A DNA stretch of 64,000 nt, taken from assembly GCA_963843805.1 (NCBI GenBank), contig CAWJLY010000009.1, positions 930,001-994,000 of the forward strand, given 5' to 3'. The notes under the pieces were generated by a model, which had not been told where the DNA came from, ran no database searches, and was given only the letters and a program-made list of their open reading frames with translations. Each line of letters begins with the position of its first letter. The stretch's first letter is position 1. Both the position numbers and the translations under genes were made by a program. Positions 25,846 through 34,126 of this stretch are shown here, piece after piece. The DNA comes from Ideonella_A sp963843805 (GTDB lineage: Bacteria > Pseudomonadota > Gammaproteobacteria > Burkholderiales > Burkholderiaceae_C).

Positions 25846-26613
25846 ATGATTCCATTCACATCGCTATCGGCCGCTGCGCAGTCGGAGTCATCCGTGGAAC
25901 CCTGCACCAGTGCGCCTTCCGAGGGACTGGATCTCCAATCCGCGCTGCAGTTGCTGATCCAGTCGGGCCATGAATTGCCGGACGATCTGCAGGCCGGGTC
26001 GATGGCCTGGATGCAGGCTGTCATCGATGGTCTTTGTCAGTTGTCCAGCCGTGACGCCTTGACCGGCCTGTCGAACCGGCGCCAATTCGAACTGGCACTG
26101 TCGCGCGAAGTCGACCGCGTGGCACGAGCCGGCGAGCCGGCATTGCTGCTGCTGGCCGACATCGATAACTTCAAAAGAGTCAACGACGAACACGGCCACA
26201 ACGCGGGTGACATGGTGATCAAATCGGTTGCGCAATGTTTGCAAGACTGCATCCGTCCGATGGACACGGTAGCGCGTCTGGGTGGCGAAGAGTTTGCGGT
26301 GATCTTGCCCAACTGCCCTCCGGCGTTCGGATTTGCAGTCTCGGAGCGGATCAGAAACAAGGTCAAGAAAAGCTCGTTGGAAGTCGCCCCGGGTGTCAGT
26401 GTCCATGTGACGATCAGCCTGGGCGGCGCGTTTGCGCCGCAGTGGGTCCGTTCGTCGGCCTTGTTGTGGATCGAGCGCTCCGATCAGCAGCTCTATCGCG
26501 CCAAATCGGAGGGACGCGACCGCACCTGTCTTGAAGAGGCAGCCGTCATGCAGGTCAGTGCCGAGGAGAAAAGTCTGTTGTTTGCGGTTTCCCAGTTTCA
26601 GGATATCGAATGA
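25846..26613 (+). CDS. Diguanylate cyclase (GGDEF domain)
   Basis: From the ATG at 25846 about 255 residues are encoded; an upstream ATG at 25732 is in frame but adds unstructured sequence. After an N-terminal region without a recognisable sensor, the GGDEF domain spans about residues 90-235: 'DALTGLSNRRQFELAL', 'LLADIDNFKRVNDEHGHNAGD' and the active-site 'RLGGEEFAVIL'. It lacks the RxxD inhibitory site at the usual spacing. It should make cyclic di-GMP. Its stop overlaps the start of the FlhG-like ATPase gene (ATGA), indicating coupled translation. Confidence 0.9.
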   Translation: MIPFTSLSAAAQSESSVEPCTSAPSEGLDLQSALQLLIQSGHELPDDLQAGSMAWMQAVIDGLCQLSSRDALTGLSNRRQFELALSREVDRVARAGEPALLLLADIDNFKRVNDEHGHNAGDMVIKSVAQCLQDCIRPMDTVARLGGEEFAVILPNCPPAFGFAVSERIRNKVKKSSLEVAPGVSVHVTISLGGAFAPQWVRSSALLWIERSDQQLYRAKSEGRDRTCLEEAAVMQVSAEEKSLLFAVSQFQDIE

Positions 26614-27434
26614 GTTCCGCCACCAAAACGAGTCGTCCCGACGTTGCCGCAACAAGTGCCGCTCGGGCCCGCATCTCGGCAATCACCAGCGGCAAGGGTG
26701 GAGTCGGCAAGACATTCATGTCGGCCAACCTGGCGGCCGGGCTGGCGCGCCGCGGCCAGCGGGTGCTGGTGCTCGATGCCGACCTGGGCATGGCCAACCT
26801 GGACGTGGTGCTGAACCTGTTTCCCAAGGTGACGCTGCATGATGTCTTCACCGGCAAATGTTCGCTCGATGACGCCTTGCTGCCGGCGCCTGGCGGGTTC
26901 GACGCGCTGCTGGCCGGCTCCGGGCTGGTCGAGTATTCGCGCCTGACGTCCGAAGTGCGTGACCAGTTGCTGGAAGTTCTGCGCACGGTTTCGCCGCGCT
27001 ACGACCGCATCCTGCTCGATACCGGCGCCGGCATTTCAGATGTGGTGTTGTACACCGCCTCGCTTGCCGACGAGATCATCATCGTCGCCACGCCCGAGCC
27101 GACCTCGTTGACCGACGCCTACGCCACCATCAAGGTGCTTGCCGCGCAACAGCAGCGGCGTCTGATCAAGCTGGTCGTCAACCAGGTCAGTCGAGCCGGC
27201 GAAGGGCGAGTCATCCGCGGTCAGTTGCAACAGGTGGTCGACCGCTATGTGACCCCGTTGTTGCAGAGGGACGCAGATGGTGCAGTTGAAAGCGTCAAGC
27301 TCGAACTGCTTGGCGAAGTACCACTCGACTCGCATGTGCGTGAGGCCATCCAGAAGCGGCAATTGCTGATGGAAATGATGCCCGGATGCCCCAGTGCGCG
27401 GGCCGTCCAACAGATTGCCGAAAAACTCGGCTGA
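26610..27434 (+). CDS. MinD/ParA-family ATPase, FlhG/FleN-like
   Basis: A 274-residue deviant Walker-type ATPase: 'SGKGGVGKTFMSANLAAGLA' near residues 27-46, switch motif 'VLDADLGMANLDVVL' and 'RILLDTGAGISDVVLYTASLAD'. 'DADLGMANLDVLL' is characteristic of FlhG/FleN proteins, which set flagellar number and position, but no flagellar gene is in this window. A C-terminal amphipathic helix like MinD's is not evident. Translation is coupled to a diguanylate cyclase by an ATGA overlap, suggesting a link between cyclic di-GMP and a polar or flagellar process. Confidence 0.85.
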   Translation: MSSATKTSRPDVAATSAARARISAITSGKGGVGKTFMSANLAAGLARRGQRVLVLDADLGMANLDVVLNLFPKVTLHDVFTGKCSLDDALLPAPGGFDALLAGSGLVEYSRLTSEVRDQLLEVLRTVSPRYDRILLDTGAGISDVVLYTASLADEIIIVATPEPTSLTDAYATIKVLAAQQQRRLIKLVVNQVSRAGEGRVIRGQLQQVVDRYVTPLLQRDADGAVESVKLELLGEVPLDSHVREAIQKRQLLMEMMPGCPSARAVQQIAEKLG

Positions 27435-27454
27435 CGTGGAGCTTCGCTGACGGT

Positions 27455-28168
27455 TCAGTCGGCGGCAGCCAATCGGCTCGCCTGCAGACGTGCCAGCCCC
27501 GGGCTGAGCAGGACAACCAGCGCGCCGTGGCCACCTTCGGCCGCTCGGGCCTGCACGAAGGCGATCACTTCCTGACGCTGCACCAGCCAGCTCTTGACCT
27601 TCGATTTGAGAACCGGTTCTCGGCCCGGTGAGCCGTTGCCCTTGCCATGGACCACGCGAACGCAGCGCAGCCGCTGGCGCACCGCACGCCGCATGAAGTC
27701 AGCCAGCGCTTCGCGCGCCTCATCGCGGCGCAGCCCGTGCAGATCGAGTTCGGCCTGGATTGCCCAGACGCCGCGGCGCAGCTTGCGCAGGACTTCAGCG
27801 CCGATGTCGCTGCGCCGATACGACAAGGCGTCGTCGGTTTCGAGCAGTGTCTCGACATCGAACTCGTCGGAGATGGCTTCGTGCAGCACAGCGGCTTCGT
27901 CGCGCATGCGTTGGCGTGGAATCGCTTCGGCAGGTTCGCGTTGCAACGGCGGGGTCGGCTGCCGACGCAACGGTTGCACCGGGCCGACACTGCGGCTGAA
28001 CAGGTTGCGTTCCGCTTCGAGGCGAGCGGCGTGTTCGCGCTGGTCGGCCTCGCGTGCCAGACGCTGCTTGCGGGCGTCGGCCAGGGCCTGCTTGAAGCGC
28101 AGCAACTCTTCCTGCGGGTCGGGCCGCGGCACCGCCTTGCGCCACGCCGGGTGCATGCGGCGCGTCAC
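27455..28168 (-). CDS. Smr-domain protein
   Basis: A 237-residue cytoplasmic protein with a charged helical N-terminal half (residues 15-60, 'ADARKQRLAREADQREHAA') and a C-terminal Smr domain at about 135-230, marked by 'LDLHGLRRDEAREALADF' and 'VRVVHGKGNGSPGREPVLK'. Stand-alone Smr proteins are nicking nucleases or RNA-cleaving factors related to the MutS2 tail. The start is a GTG at 28168 whose bases overlap the TGA of radC (GTGA), so it is coupled to radC. The order radC-smr suggests nucleic-acid maintenance. Confidence 0.87.
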   Translation of the reverse strand: MTRRMHPAWRKAVPRPDPQEELLRFKQALADARKQRLAREADQREHAARLEAERNLFSRSVGPVQPLRRQPTPPLQREPAEAIPRQRMRDEAAVLHEAISDEFDVETLLETDDALSYRRSDIGAEVLRKLRRGVWAIQAELDLHGLRRDEAREALADFMRRAVRQRLRCVRVVHGKGNGSPGREPVLKSKVKSWLVQRQEVIAFVQARAAEGGHGALVVLLSPGLARLQASRLAAAD

Positions 28169-28902
28169 AACAAACCCCGCTCGGCAAACGACACCACTTG
28201 GCTGCGCGACACCACCAGATGATCGAGCACCCGCACGTCGACCATCGCGAGTGCCGATTTCAAGGTCTGGGTGAGGTATTCATCGGCGCGCGAGGGTTCG
28301 GCGACACCCGACGGATGGTTGTGCAGCAGGATCACCGCGGCTGCGTTGAGGGCCAGGCAACGTTTCAGAACCTCGCGCGGATACACACTGGTTTGAGTCA
28401 GCGTGCCGCGAAACATTTCTTCCCACTCGATCAGCCGATGTTGCGCATCGAGAAACATCAGCGCAAAAACCTCGTGGTCGAGGTGGGCCAGCTGCATGCG
28501 TGCATGGTCCTTGACCTGGGTCGGCGACTCGAACACCGGCCGCTCGGCGAGCCGCCGCGCCAGTGAGCGGCGGGCCAGCTCAAGCACCGCTCCCAGTTCG
28601 GCGCGTTTGGCGGGGCCCAGGCCCTTGACCCGGCTCAGCTGGCTGGGTGGTGCCTGCAGCAGCCCGTCGAGACCGCCAAACCCCTGCAGGATCTGCTCGG
28701 CAAGCTGCAGCACGTTGACGCCTTTCACCCCGGTGCGCAACAGCAGCGCGACCAGCTCGACATCGGCCAGCGCTGCCGCGCCAAGGCTGAGCAGCTTCTC
28801 GCGTGGCCGTGCGTCAGAGGGGAGGTCTTTGAACACGGCGCGGCGTTGCCCGAGGGCCAGGGGTGGTGGATGCAGCATTGAACGGCTTACTTGCGGGGTC
28901 AT
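28165..28902 (-). CDS. radC: RadC-family JAB/MPN-domain protein
   Basis: About 245 residues from the ATG at 28902 (alternatives: 28878, and 28959 which runs under the divergent gene's promoter). The N-terminal helix-hairpin-helix region has 'LLSLGAAALADVELVALLL' and 'SRVKGLGPAKRAELGAVLELA'. The C-terminal MPN domain carries the JAMM metal motif 'LLHNHPSGVAEPSRADEYL'. Despite the name, a direct repair role is unproven for the family. The gene is divergent from fkpB and overlaps smr by four bases. Confidence 0.92.
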   Translation of the reverse strand: MTPQVSRSMLHPPPLALGQRRAVFKDLPSDARPREKLLSLGAAALADVELVALLLRTGVKGVNVLQLAEQILQGFGGLDGLLQAPPSQLSRVKGLGPAKRAELGAVLELARRSLARRLAERPVFESPTQVKDHARMQLAHLDHEVFALMFLDAQHRLIEWEEMFRGTLTQTSVYPREVLKRCLALNAAAVILLHNHPSGVAEPSRADEYLTQTLKSALAMVDVRVLDHLVVSRSQVVSFAERGLL

Positions 28903-28982
28903 GCATCCCTCGTTCGGTGGTTCGCGCCACCGGTTTGCGCTGCGCCCTAAAATTGGCACAGTCTATCGAAGCTGAGAAACCA

Positions 28983-29426
28983 TTGAACCTCGTCCAAGCC
29001 GGCTCCTTCCTGACCCTGCATTACCGCCTGAGCGGCCCCGACGGCGCCGACGTCATCAATACCTTTGCCGACAAGCCCGCCACCTTGTCGCTGGGCACGG
29101 GCGAGCTCGCTCCGGCAATGGAGCGTTGCCTGCTCGGGCTGGCCGAAGGCAGCCGCAGCCGCTTCGAGCTGGCGGCGGGTGAGGCCTTCGGCGAACACAA
29201 CCCGCAGATGCTGCAGCGGGTCAAACGCTCGCTGCTGGCCGAATGGGGTGATGCCGATGTGCAATACCGAGTGGGTGATGTGGTGCAGTTTCCAACCCCG
29301 GACGGCGCTGGCCGCTACGCGGGGGTGGTTCGCGAAACCGCAGACGACTGGTTGTTGTTCGATTTCAACCACCCGCTGGCCGGCCGACCGGTCAGCTTCG
29401 AAGTGCAACTGATCGGAGTGTTGTGA
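28983..29426 (+). CDS. fkpB: FKBP-type peptidyl-prolyl isomerase SlpA/FkpB
   Basis: No ATG fits; the best start is a TTG at 28983 giving 'MNLVQAGSFLTLHYRL', 147 residues, matching SlpA/FkpB length. The protein shows FKBP-fold signatures 'VINTFADKPATLSLGTGELAPAME' (in two parts) and the inserted-flap region around 'EHNPQMLQRVKR', ending 'NHPLAGRPVSFEVQLIGV', which is diagnostic of the SlpA subgroup. It is a cytoplasmic chaperone and prolyl isomerase. It is immediately followed by ispH, the classical fkpB-ispH arrangement. Confidence 0.87.
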   Translation: MNLVQAGSFLTLHYRLSGPDGADVINTFADKPATLSLGTGELAPAMERCLLGLAEGSRSRFELAAGEAFGEHNPQMLQRVKRSLLAEWGDADVQYRVGDVVQFPTPDGAGRYAGVVRETADDWLLFDFNHPLAGRPVSFEVQLIGVL

Positions 29427-30367
29427 TGTCGCCGACTGTCGAGGAGGTCGTTCTGGCCGAGCCGCGTGGCTTTTGCGCCGGGGTCGACCGTGCGATCGAA
29501 ATCGTCGAACGGGCGCTGAAGAAGTTCGGCGCGCCTATCTATGTGCGCCATGAAATCGTCCACAACACTTATGTGGTCAACGATCTGAAGGCCAAGGGAG
29601 CGATCTTCATCGAGGATCTGGCCGACGTGCCACCCGGCGCGACGCTGGTTTTCAGCGCCCACGGCGTCAGCCAGGCGGTGCGGCACGAAGCCAAGGCGCG
29701 CGGCTTCTCGATTTTCGACGCGACCTGCCCACTGGTGACCAAGGTGCATGTCGAGGTAGCCAAGTTGCACCGCGAGGGCTACCAGTTCATCATGATCGGT
29801 CACAAGGGGCATCCCGAGGTCGAAGGCACGATGGGCCAGCTGAGCGAAGGCATCCATCTGGTCGAAGACGCTGCCGACGTGGCGCATGTCGATATCGAGC
29901 AGACCGCCAAATTGGCGGTGGTCACGCAGACCACGCTGTCGGTTGACGATGCCGCCGAGATCCTGGCCGCCGTCAAACGCCGCTTCCCGGCGGTGCGCGA
30001 GCAGAAGCATCAGGACATTTGTTATGCCACCCAGAACCGGCAGGACGCGATCAAGTTGCTGGCACCGCAGGTCGACATCCTGATCGTTGTCGGCAGCCCG
30101 ACCAGTTCGAACAGCAACCGCCTGCGCGAACTTGCGCAGCGGCTCGGCACCGATGCCTACATGGTCGACAGCCCGGATGATCTGCTGCCGCAGTGGTTCG
30201 ATGGCAAGCGCCAGGTCGGCCTGACGGCTGGCGCATCGGCGCCGGAAATTCTGGTCGAACAGGTGATTGGTCGGCTGCGCGCGCTGGGTGCCATCACGGT
30301 GCGCCGCATGCCAGGGGTGATCGAAACGGTTCAGTTCCCGCTGCCGAAGGGGCTGAAGCTGGGTTGA
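29426..30367 (+). CDS. ispH: 4-hydroxy-3-methylbut-2-enyl diphosphate reductase IspH
   Basis: The enzyme makes IPP and DMAPP in the last step of the MEP isoprenoid pathway using a [4Fe-4S] cluster. Three conserved cysteines are visible in 'PRGFCAGVDRAI', 'DATCPLVTKVH' and 'DICYATQNRQ', with the active-site 'GHKGHPEVEGT' and 'SPTSSNSNRL'. Length (313 residues) is normal. The ATG at 29426 shares its first base with the last base of the fkpB stop; a GTG directly before it is also possible. Expression is probably coupled to fkpB. Confidence 0.95.
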   Translation: MSPTVEEVVLAEPRGFCAGVDRAIEIVERALKKFGAPIYVRHEIVHNTYVVNDLKAKGAIFIEDLADVPPGATLVFSAHGVSQAVRHEAKARGFSIFDATCPLVTKVHVEVAKLHREGYQFIMIGHKGHPEVEGTMGQLSEGIHLVEDAADVAHVDIEQTAKLAVVTQTTLSVDDAAEILAAVKRRFPAVREQKHQDICYATQNRQDAIKLLAPQVDILIVVGSPTSSNSNRLRELAQRLGTDAYMVDSPDDLLPQWFDGKRQVGLTAGASAPEILVEQVIGRLRALGAITVRRMPGVIETVQFPLPKGLKLG

Positions 30368-30451
30368 GCTGGCGCCGTCGCTGGCGCCCCTTGCCGGCGA
30401 CGGCCGACTGCCGGCTGGCCGCAAGGGCATTTGCTGGATGCAATTGCAAAT

Positions 30452-30464
30452 GCGAACGGTTCGC
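30452..30464. promoter_or_regulatory. 6-1-6 palindrome upstream of bfr (possible operator)
   Basis: GCGAACGGTTCGC is a perfect 6-1-6 inverted repeat in the 254-base gap before bacterioferritin. The spacing is that of a Fur-type half-site pair, but the bases do not match the AT-rich Fur consensus, so the regulator is unknown. The sequence is AT-richer immediately on either side than in the neighbouring genes, as in a promoter region. Confidence 0.35.
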
Positions 30465-30621
30465 GGTTATCATGGCGATATCGTGATTGATTCGCACCAC
30501 TTCCGCTTCGCTCTGCGCGCTGGCATTCAGTCGCCGAGAATGGTGGGTTTCGCCGTCCAGACCCATGCCGGCTTGCCGTGCTGGGCCTGAAACGCCAACC
30601 GCCATTCCAGGAGCGCTCTTC

Positions 30622-31098
30622 ATGAAATCCGATCCGCAGGTCCTCGTCCACCTCAATGCGCAGCTGAAAAACGAGCTGACCGCGATCAACCAGTATTTCG
30701 TGCACTACCGGATGCTCAAGCACTGGGGTTTCGACAAGCTGGCGAAGAAGGAATACGACGAATCGATCGGCGAGATGAAACATGCCGATGCCCTGATGGC
30801 CCGCATCTTCATGCTCGATGGTCTGCCCAACCTGCAAGACCTGGGCAAGCTGCTGATCGGCGAGACGGTGCCGGAGATTCTCGATTGCGACCTGCGTTCC
30901 GAAACCGGCGCCCAGGGCACCATCAAGGACGGCATTGCGTACTGCGAGTCGGTTCGCGACTACGTCTCGCGTGACCTGCTCGAAACGATCCTCGACGATA
31001 CCGAAGAGCACATCGATTTTCTTGAAACACAGATCGACCTGCTCGGCAAGGTCGGTGTTGAAAACTATCTGCAATCGCAGATGGGCGAAGCGAGCTGA
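30622..31098 (+). CDS. bfr: Bacterioferritin
   Basis: A 158-residue iron-storage subunit; 24 form a hollow shell that oxidises Fe(II) and stores ferric mineral. Start chosen at 30622 because 'CCAGGAG' lies at the correct distance upstream. Heme ligand Met52 is present in 'GEMKHAD'. Ferroxidase ligands Glu18, Glu51, His54, Glu94 and His130 are present by alignment to E. coli Bfr; the E. coli Glu127 position reads Thr ('DDTEEH'), with Glu at 128 and 129. I recall the same 'DTEEH' in other betaproteobacterial Bfr, so it is probably a subgroup feature. bfd follows. Confidence 0.95.
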   Translation: MKSDPQVLVHLNAQLKNELTAINQYFVHYRMLKHWGFDKLAKKEYDESIGEMKHADALMARIFMLDGLPNLQDLGKLLIGETVPEILDCDLRSETGAQGTIKDGIAYCESVRDYVSRDLLETILDDTEEHIDFLETQIDLLGKVGVENYLQSQMGEAS

Positions 31099-31135
31099 GC
31101 CGAACCACTCATCCGATACGAAGGCCTGTCACCAA

Positions 31136-31357
31136 ATGATTGTCTGCATGTGTGCCCGGGTATCAGACCGGCAGATTCGCGAAGCCGCCGCCAACGGCGC
31201 GCACAGCCTCGAATGCCTGCAGATCGATCTGGGCGTTGCGATGCAGTGCGGCAATTGCGCCGATTGCGCCGTCGAGGTGCTTGGTGAGGCGGGTGCTCAC
31301 GCGGCGGTTGCACAGCGGCAGGTGATCCACTGGCAGCGCGAGGCCTGCGCGGCTTGA
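31136..31357 (+). CDS. bfd: Bacterioferritin-associated ferredoxin Bfd
   Basis: A 73-residue [2Fe-2S] protein with the four Bfd cysteines in 'MIVCMCARVSDRQI' (CxC) and 'AMQCGNCADC' (CxxC). Bfd docks on bacterioferritin and passes electrons through its heme to release stored iron. It starts 37 bases after bfr on the same strand, so the two probably form one iron-storage and release operon. The C-terminal half after 'CADC' is Ala-rich and slightly longer than in E. coli Bfd. Confidence 0.9.
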   Translation: MIVCMCARVSDRQIREAAANGAHSLECLQIDLGVAMQCGNCADCAVEVLGEAGAHAAVAQRQVIHWQREACAA

Positions 31358-31385
31358 ATTTCGGCTGAGGCCGCGCTGGGCATCC

Positions 31386-31470
31386 TGCAGGCGCGGCTTC
31401 AACCGCGATCGTGGCCTGGCATCGAGCCGTTTATCACACTCGGCCCTTCGCGGCTGAAGCGGCTCCTACA
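31386..31470. repeat. Pair of inverted REP-like elements (BIME-like)
   Basis: Two GC-rich imperfect palindromes in opposite orientation flank about 37 bases. The right unit (31447-31470), read on the minus strand, begins TGTAGGAGCCGCTTC and continues into AGCCGCGAA: a GTAG-type head followed by a hairpin, the layout of REP sequences mobilised by RAYT transposases. The left unit (about 31386-31409) reads GCAGGCGCGGCTTC then AACCGCGA on the plus strand. They lie 46 bases upstream of serS. No RAYT transposase gene is in this window. Confidence 0.6.
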
Positions 31471-31515
31471 ATTCCGGTTCCTTTTTCTGCTGGCTCCATC
31501 GGGCGCCACCTTGCC

Positions 31516-32811
<1,296 letters not shown>

Positions 32812-32830
32812 ACGACTGCCAGGAGTGCGC

Positions 32831-33640
32831 ATGGCCGATGTAAAACGGATTGCTGATCGACTGATGACGGCGCGCCGGCAGGCCGCACTGATGGCGCTGC
32901 CATCGGCCGACGGCGAATTCACGCTGGCCGATGCCTTTGCCGTCGGCGACGAAATCCGCCGCCAACGAATTGATGCGGGCGAACGGCCGCTGGGCTACAA
33001 GATCGGCTTTACCAACCGCACCATCTGGCCGCGCTACGGCGTCTTCGCGCCGATCTGGGCGCCGGTCTGGGACAGCACGGTTCGCCTGCTCGACGGCGCC
33101 GCTGGCGAGTTGTCGATGAACGGTCTGGTCCAGCCACGGTTCGAGCCGGAGGTCGTTTTCGGATTCAAGCAGGCGCCGCCTCCCGGCATCTCGGCGGCCG
33201 ATCTGCCGGGCTGCCTGGATTGGGTTGCGCACGGCGTCGAGGTTGTTCACACCCACTTCGATGGCTGGCAATTTACCGCCGCCGATTCGGTTGCCGACTT
33301 TGCGCTGCACGGTGCGCTGGTGGTCGGCCCGCGCTGCGATCCGGCCGATTTCGGCGCCGACCTGTCGGGCCAACTGGCTGCGCTGACGGTCGAACTGTCA
33401 TGTGATGGTCGAGTCGTCGACCGCGGGCAGGGCAGCAACGTGCTCGATTCACCGCTGCTGGCACTGCACCTCTGGCTGCAGGCGATGGCGATGCATTCGC
33501 CGCAATGGCAGGTCAAGGCCGGCGATATCGTGACCACCGGCACCATCACCGACGCCTGGCCGATTGCGGCCGGCCAGACATGGCAGACGAACTTGTCGGA
33601 TTCGCGCTTGACCGGCTTGCGCCTGACCGTGACCGAATGA
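32831..33640 (+). CDS. 2-keto-4-pentenoate hydratase family protein (MhpD-like)
   Basis: A 269-residue member of the 2-oxopent-4-enoate hydratase / 4-oxalocrotonate decarboxylase family of the FAH superfamily. AGGAG at 32821-32825 precedes the ATG at 32831. Signatures are 'GYKIGFTNRTIW', the metal-binding 'RFEPEVVFGF' (conserved Glu pair) and 'GDIVTTGTITDAWPIAAGQ' near the C-terminus. These enzymes act late in meta-cleavage of aromatic compounds, but no other ring-cleavage gene is nearby, so the substrate is open. It follows serS by 19 bases. Confidence 0.85.
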   Translation: MADVKRIADRLMTARRQAALMALPSADGEFTLADAFAVGDEIRRQRIDAGERPLGYKIGFTNRTIWPRYGVFAPIWAPVWDSTVRLLDGAAGELSMNGLVQPRFEPEVVFGFKQAPPPGISAADLPGCLDWVAHGVEVVHTHFDGWQFTAADSVADFALHGALVVGPRCDPADFGADLSGQLAALTVELSCDGRVVDRGQGSNVLDSPLLALHLWLQAMAMHSPQWQVKAGDIVTTGTITDAWPIAAGQTWQTNLSDSRLTGLRLTVTE

Positions 33641-33722
33641 CGCGCGCGCCGCCGGCGAGGCCGATCAGTCAGCTAGAATCACGGGCTGCGTTGGCGACCA
33701 CCACGCGTCGAAGTGAACACCA

Positions 33723-33810
33723 GGAGAGGTGGCAGAGTGGTCGAATGTACCTGACTCGAAATCAGGCGAACCGCAAGGTTCCGCGGGTTCGAATCCCGCC
33801 CTCTCCGCCA
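33723..33810 (+). tRNA. tRNA-Ser (anticodon CGA)
   Basis: An 88-base class II tRNA. The acceptor stem GGAGAGG pairs with CCTCTCC, followed by discriminator G and encoded CCA. The anticodon stem CCTGA/TCAGG encloses the loop CTCGAAA with anticodon CGA at 33757-33759. The T arm is CGCGGGTTCGAATCCCGC and the variable arm is long, as required for serine. It decodes UCG. Confidence 0.97.
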
Positions 33811-33823
33811 GATAGTCAAGCAA

Positions 33824-33846
33824 ATACGGGCCTTCGCGGCCCGTAT
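33824..33846 (+). terminator. Hairpin terminator of tRNA-Ser
   Basis: A perfect 9-bp stem (ATACGGGCC at 33824-33832 with GGCCCGTAT at 33838-33846) around a TTCGC loop lies 13 bases after the tRNA 3' end. There is only a weak T-rich tail (CTGTTCC). Position and stability fit a terminator or processing structure. Confidence 0.65.
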
Positions 33847-33851
33847 CTGTT

Positions 33852-33871
33852 CCTGCAGATCAGTCTGCAGG
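33852..33871 (+). terminator. Second hairpin downstream of tRNA-Ser
   Basis: A perfect 8-bp stem (CCTGCAGA, loop TCAG, TCTGCAGG) begins five bases after the first hairpin. Tandem hairpins like this often back up a terminator; there is no T-run. Confidence 0.45.
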
Positions 33872-34126
33872 CCAGAGGCTTTCGCCTGAAGCGAACAGGC
33901 GCCTCGACCATGCCCGCCATCCCGGTCAGGTCAGCGGTAGCGACAGAACGGACGACGCGCAACTTCAGCCCGTCTGATTCTTCCAGCATCGCGATCCGAA
34001 ACACAGCACCAAGCATGCCAAAGAAGGAGCTTTCGCTATGACGAGGCAGCTTGTGTTTGACCGTGTTCGGATCGCTTAGGATCCATGTTGCTTCTTCCGC
34101 CAAAACGCGTGCCGCCAGGAGATTTG

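Larger units (their letters stand above)
33811..34126. other. Intergenic region with two tandem hairpins after tRNA-Ser
   Basis: This 316-base gap separates tRNA-Ser from the TonB-dependent receptor operon. It contains two hairpins directly after the tRNA (listed separately) and presumably the promoter of the receptor operon near its right end. A minus-strand reading frame covering 33816-34103 has no family resemblance and reads through both hairpins, so I do not annotate it. Confidence 0.6.

Noticed and set aside
33816..34103. A 95-codon minus-strand frame between tRNA-Ser and the receptor gene
   Set aside because: No family resemblance or clear ribosome-binding site, and it reads through both hairpins that follow the tRNA.
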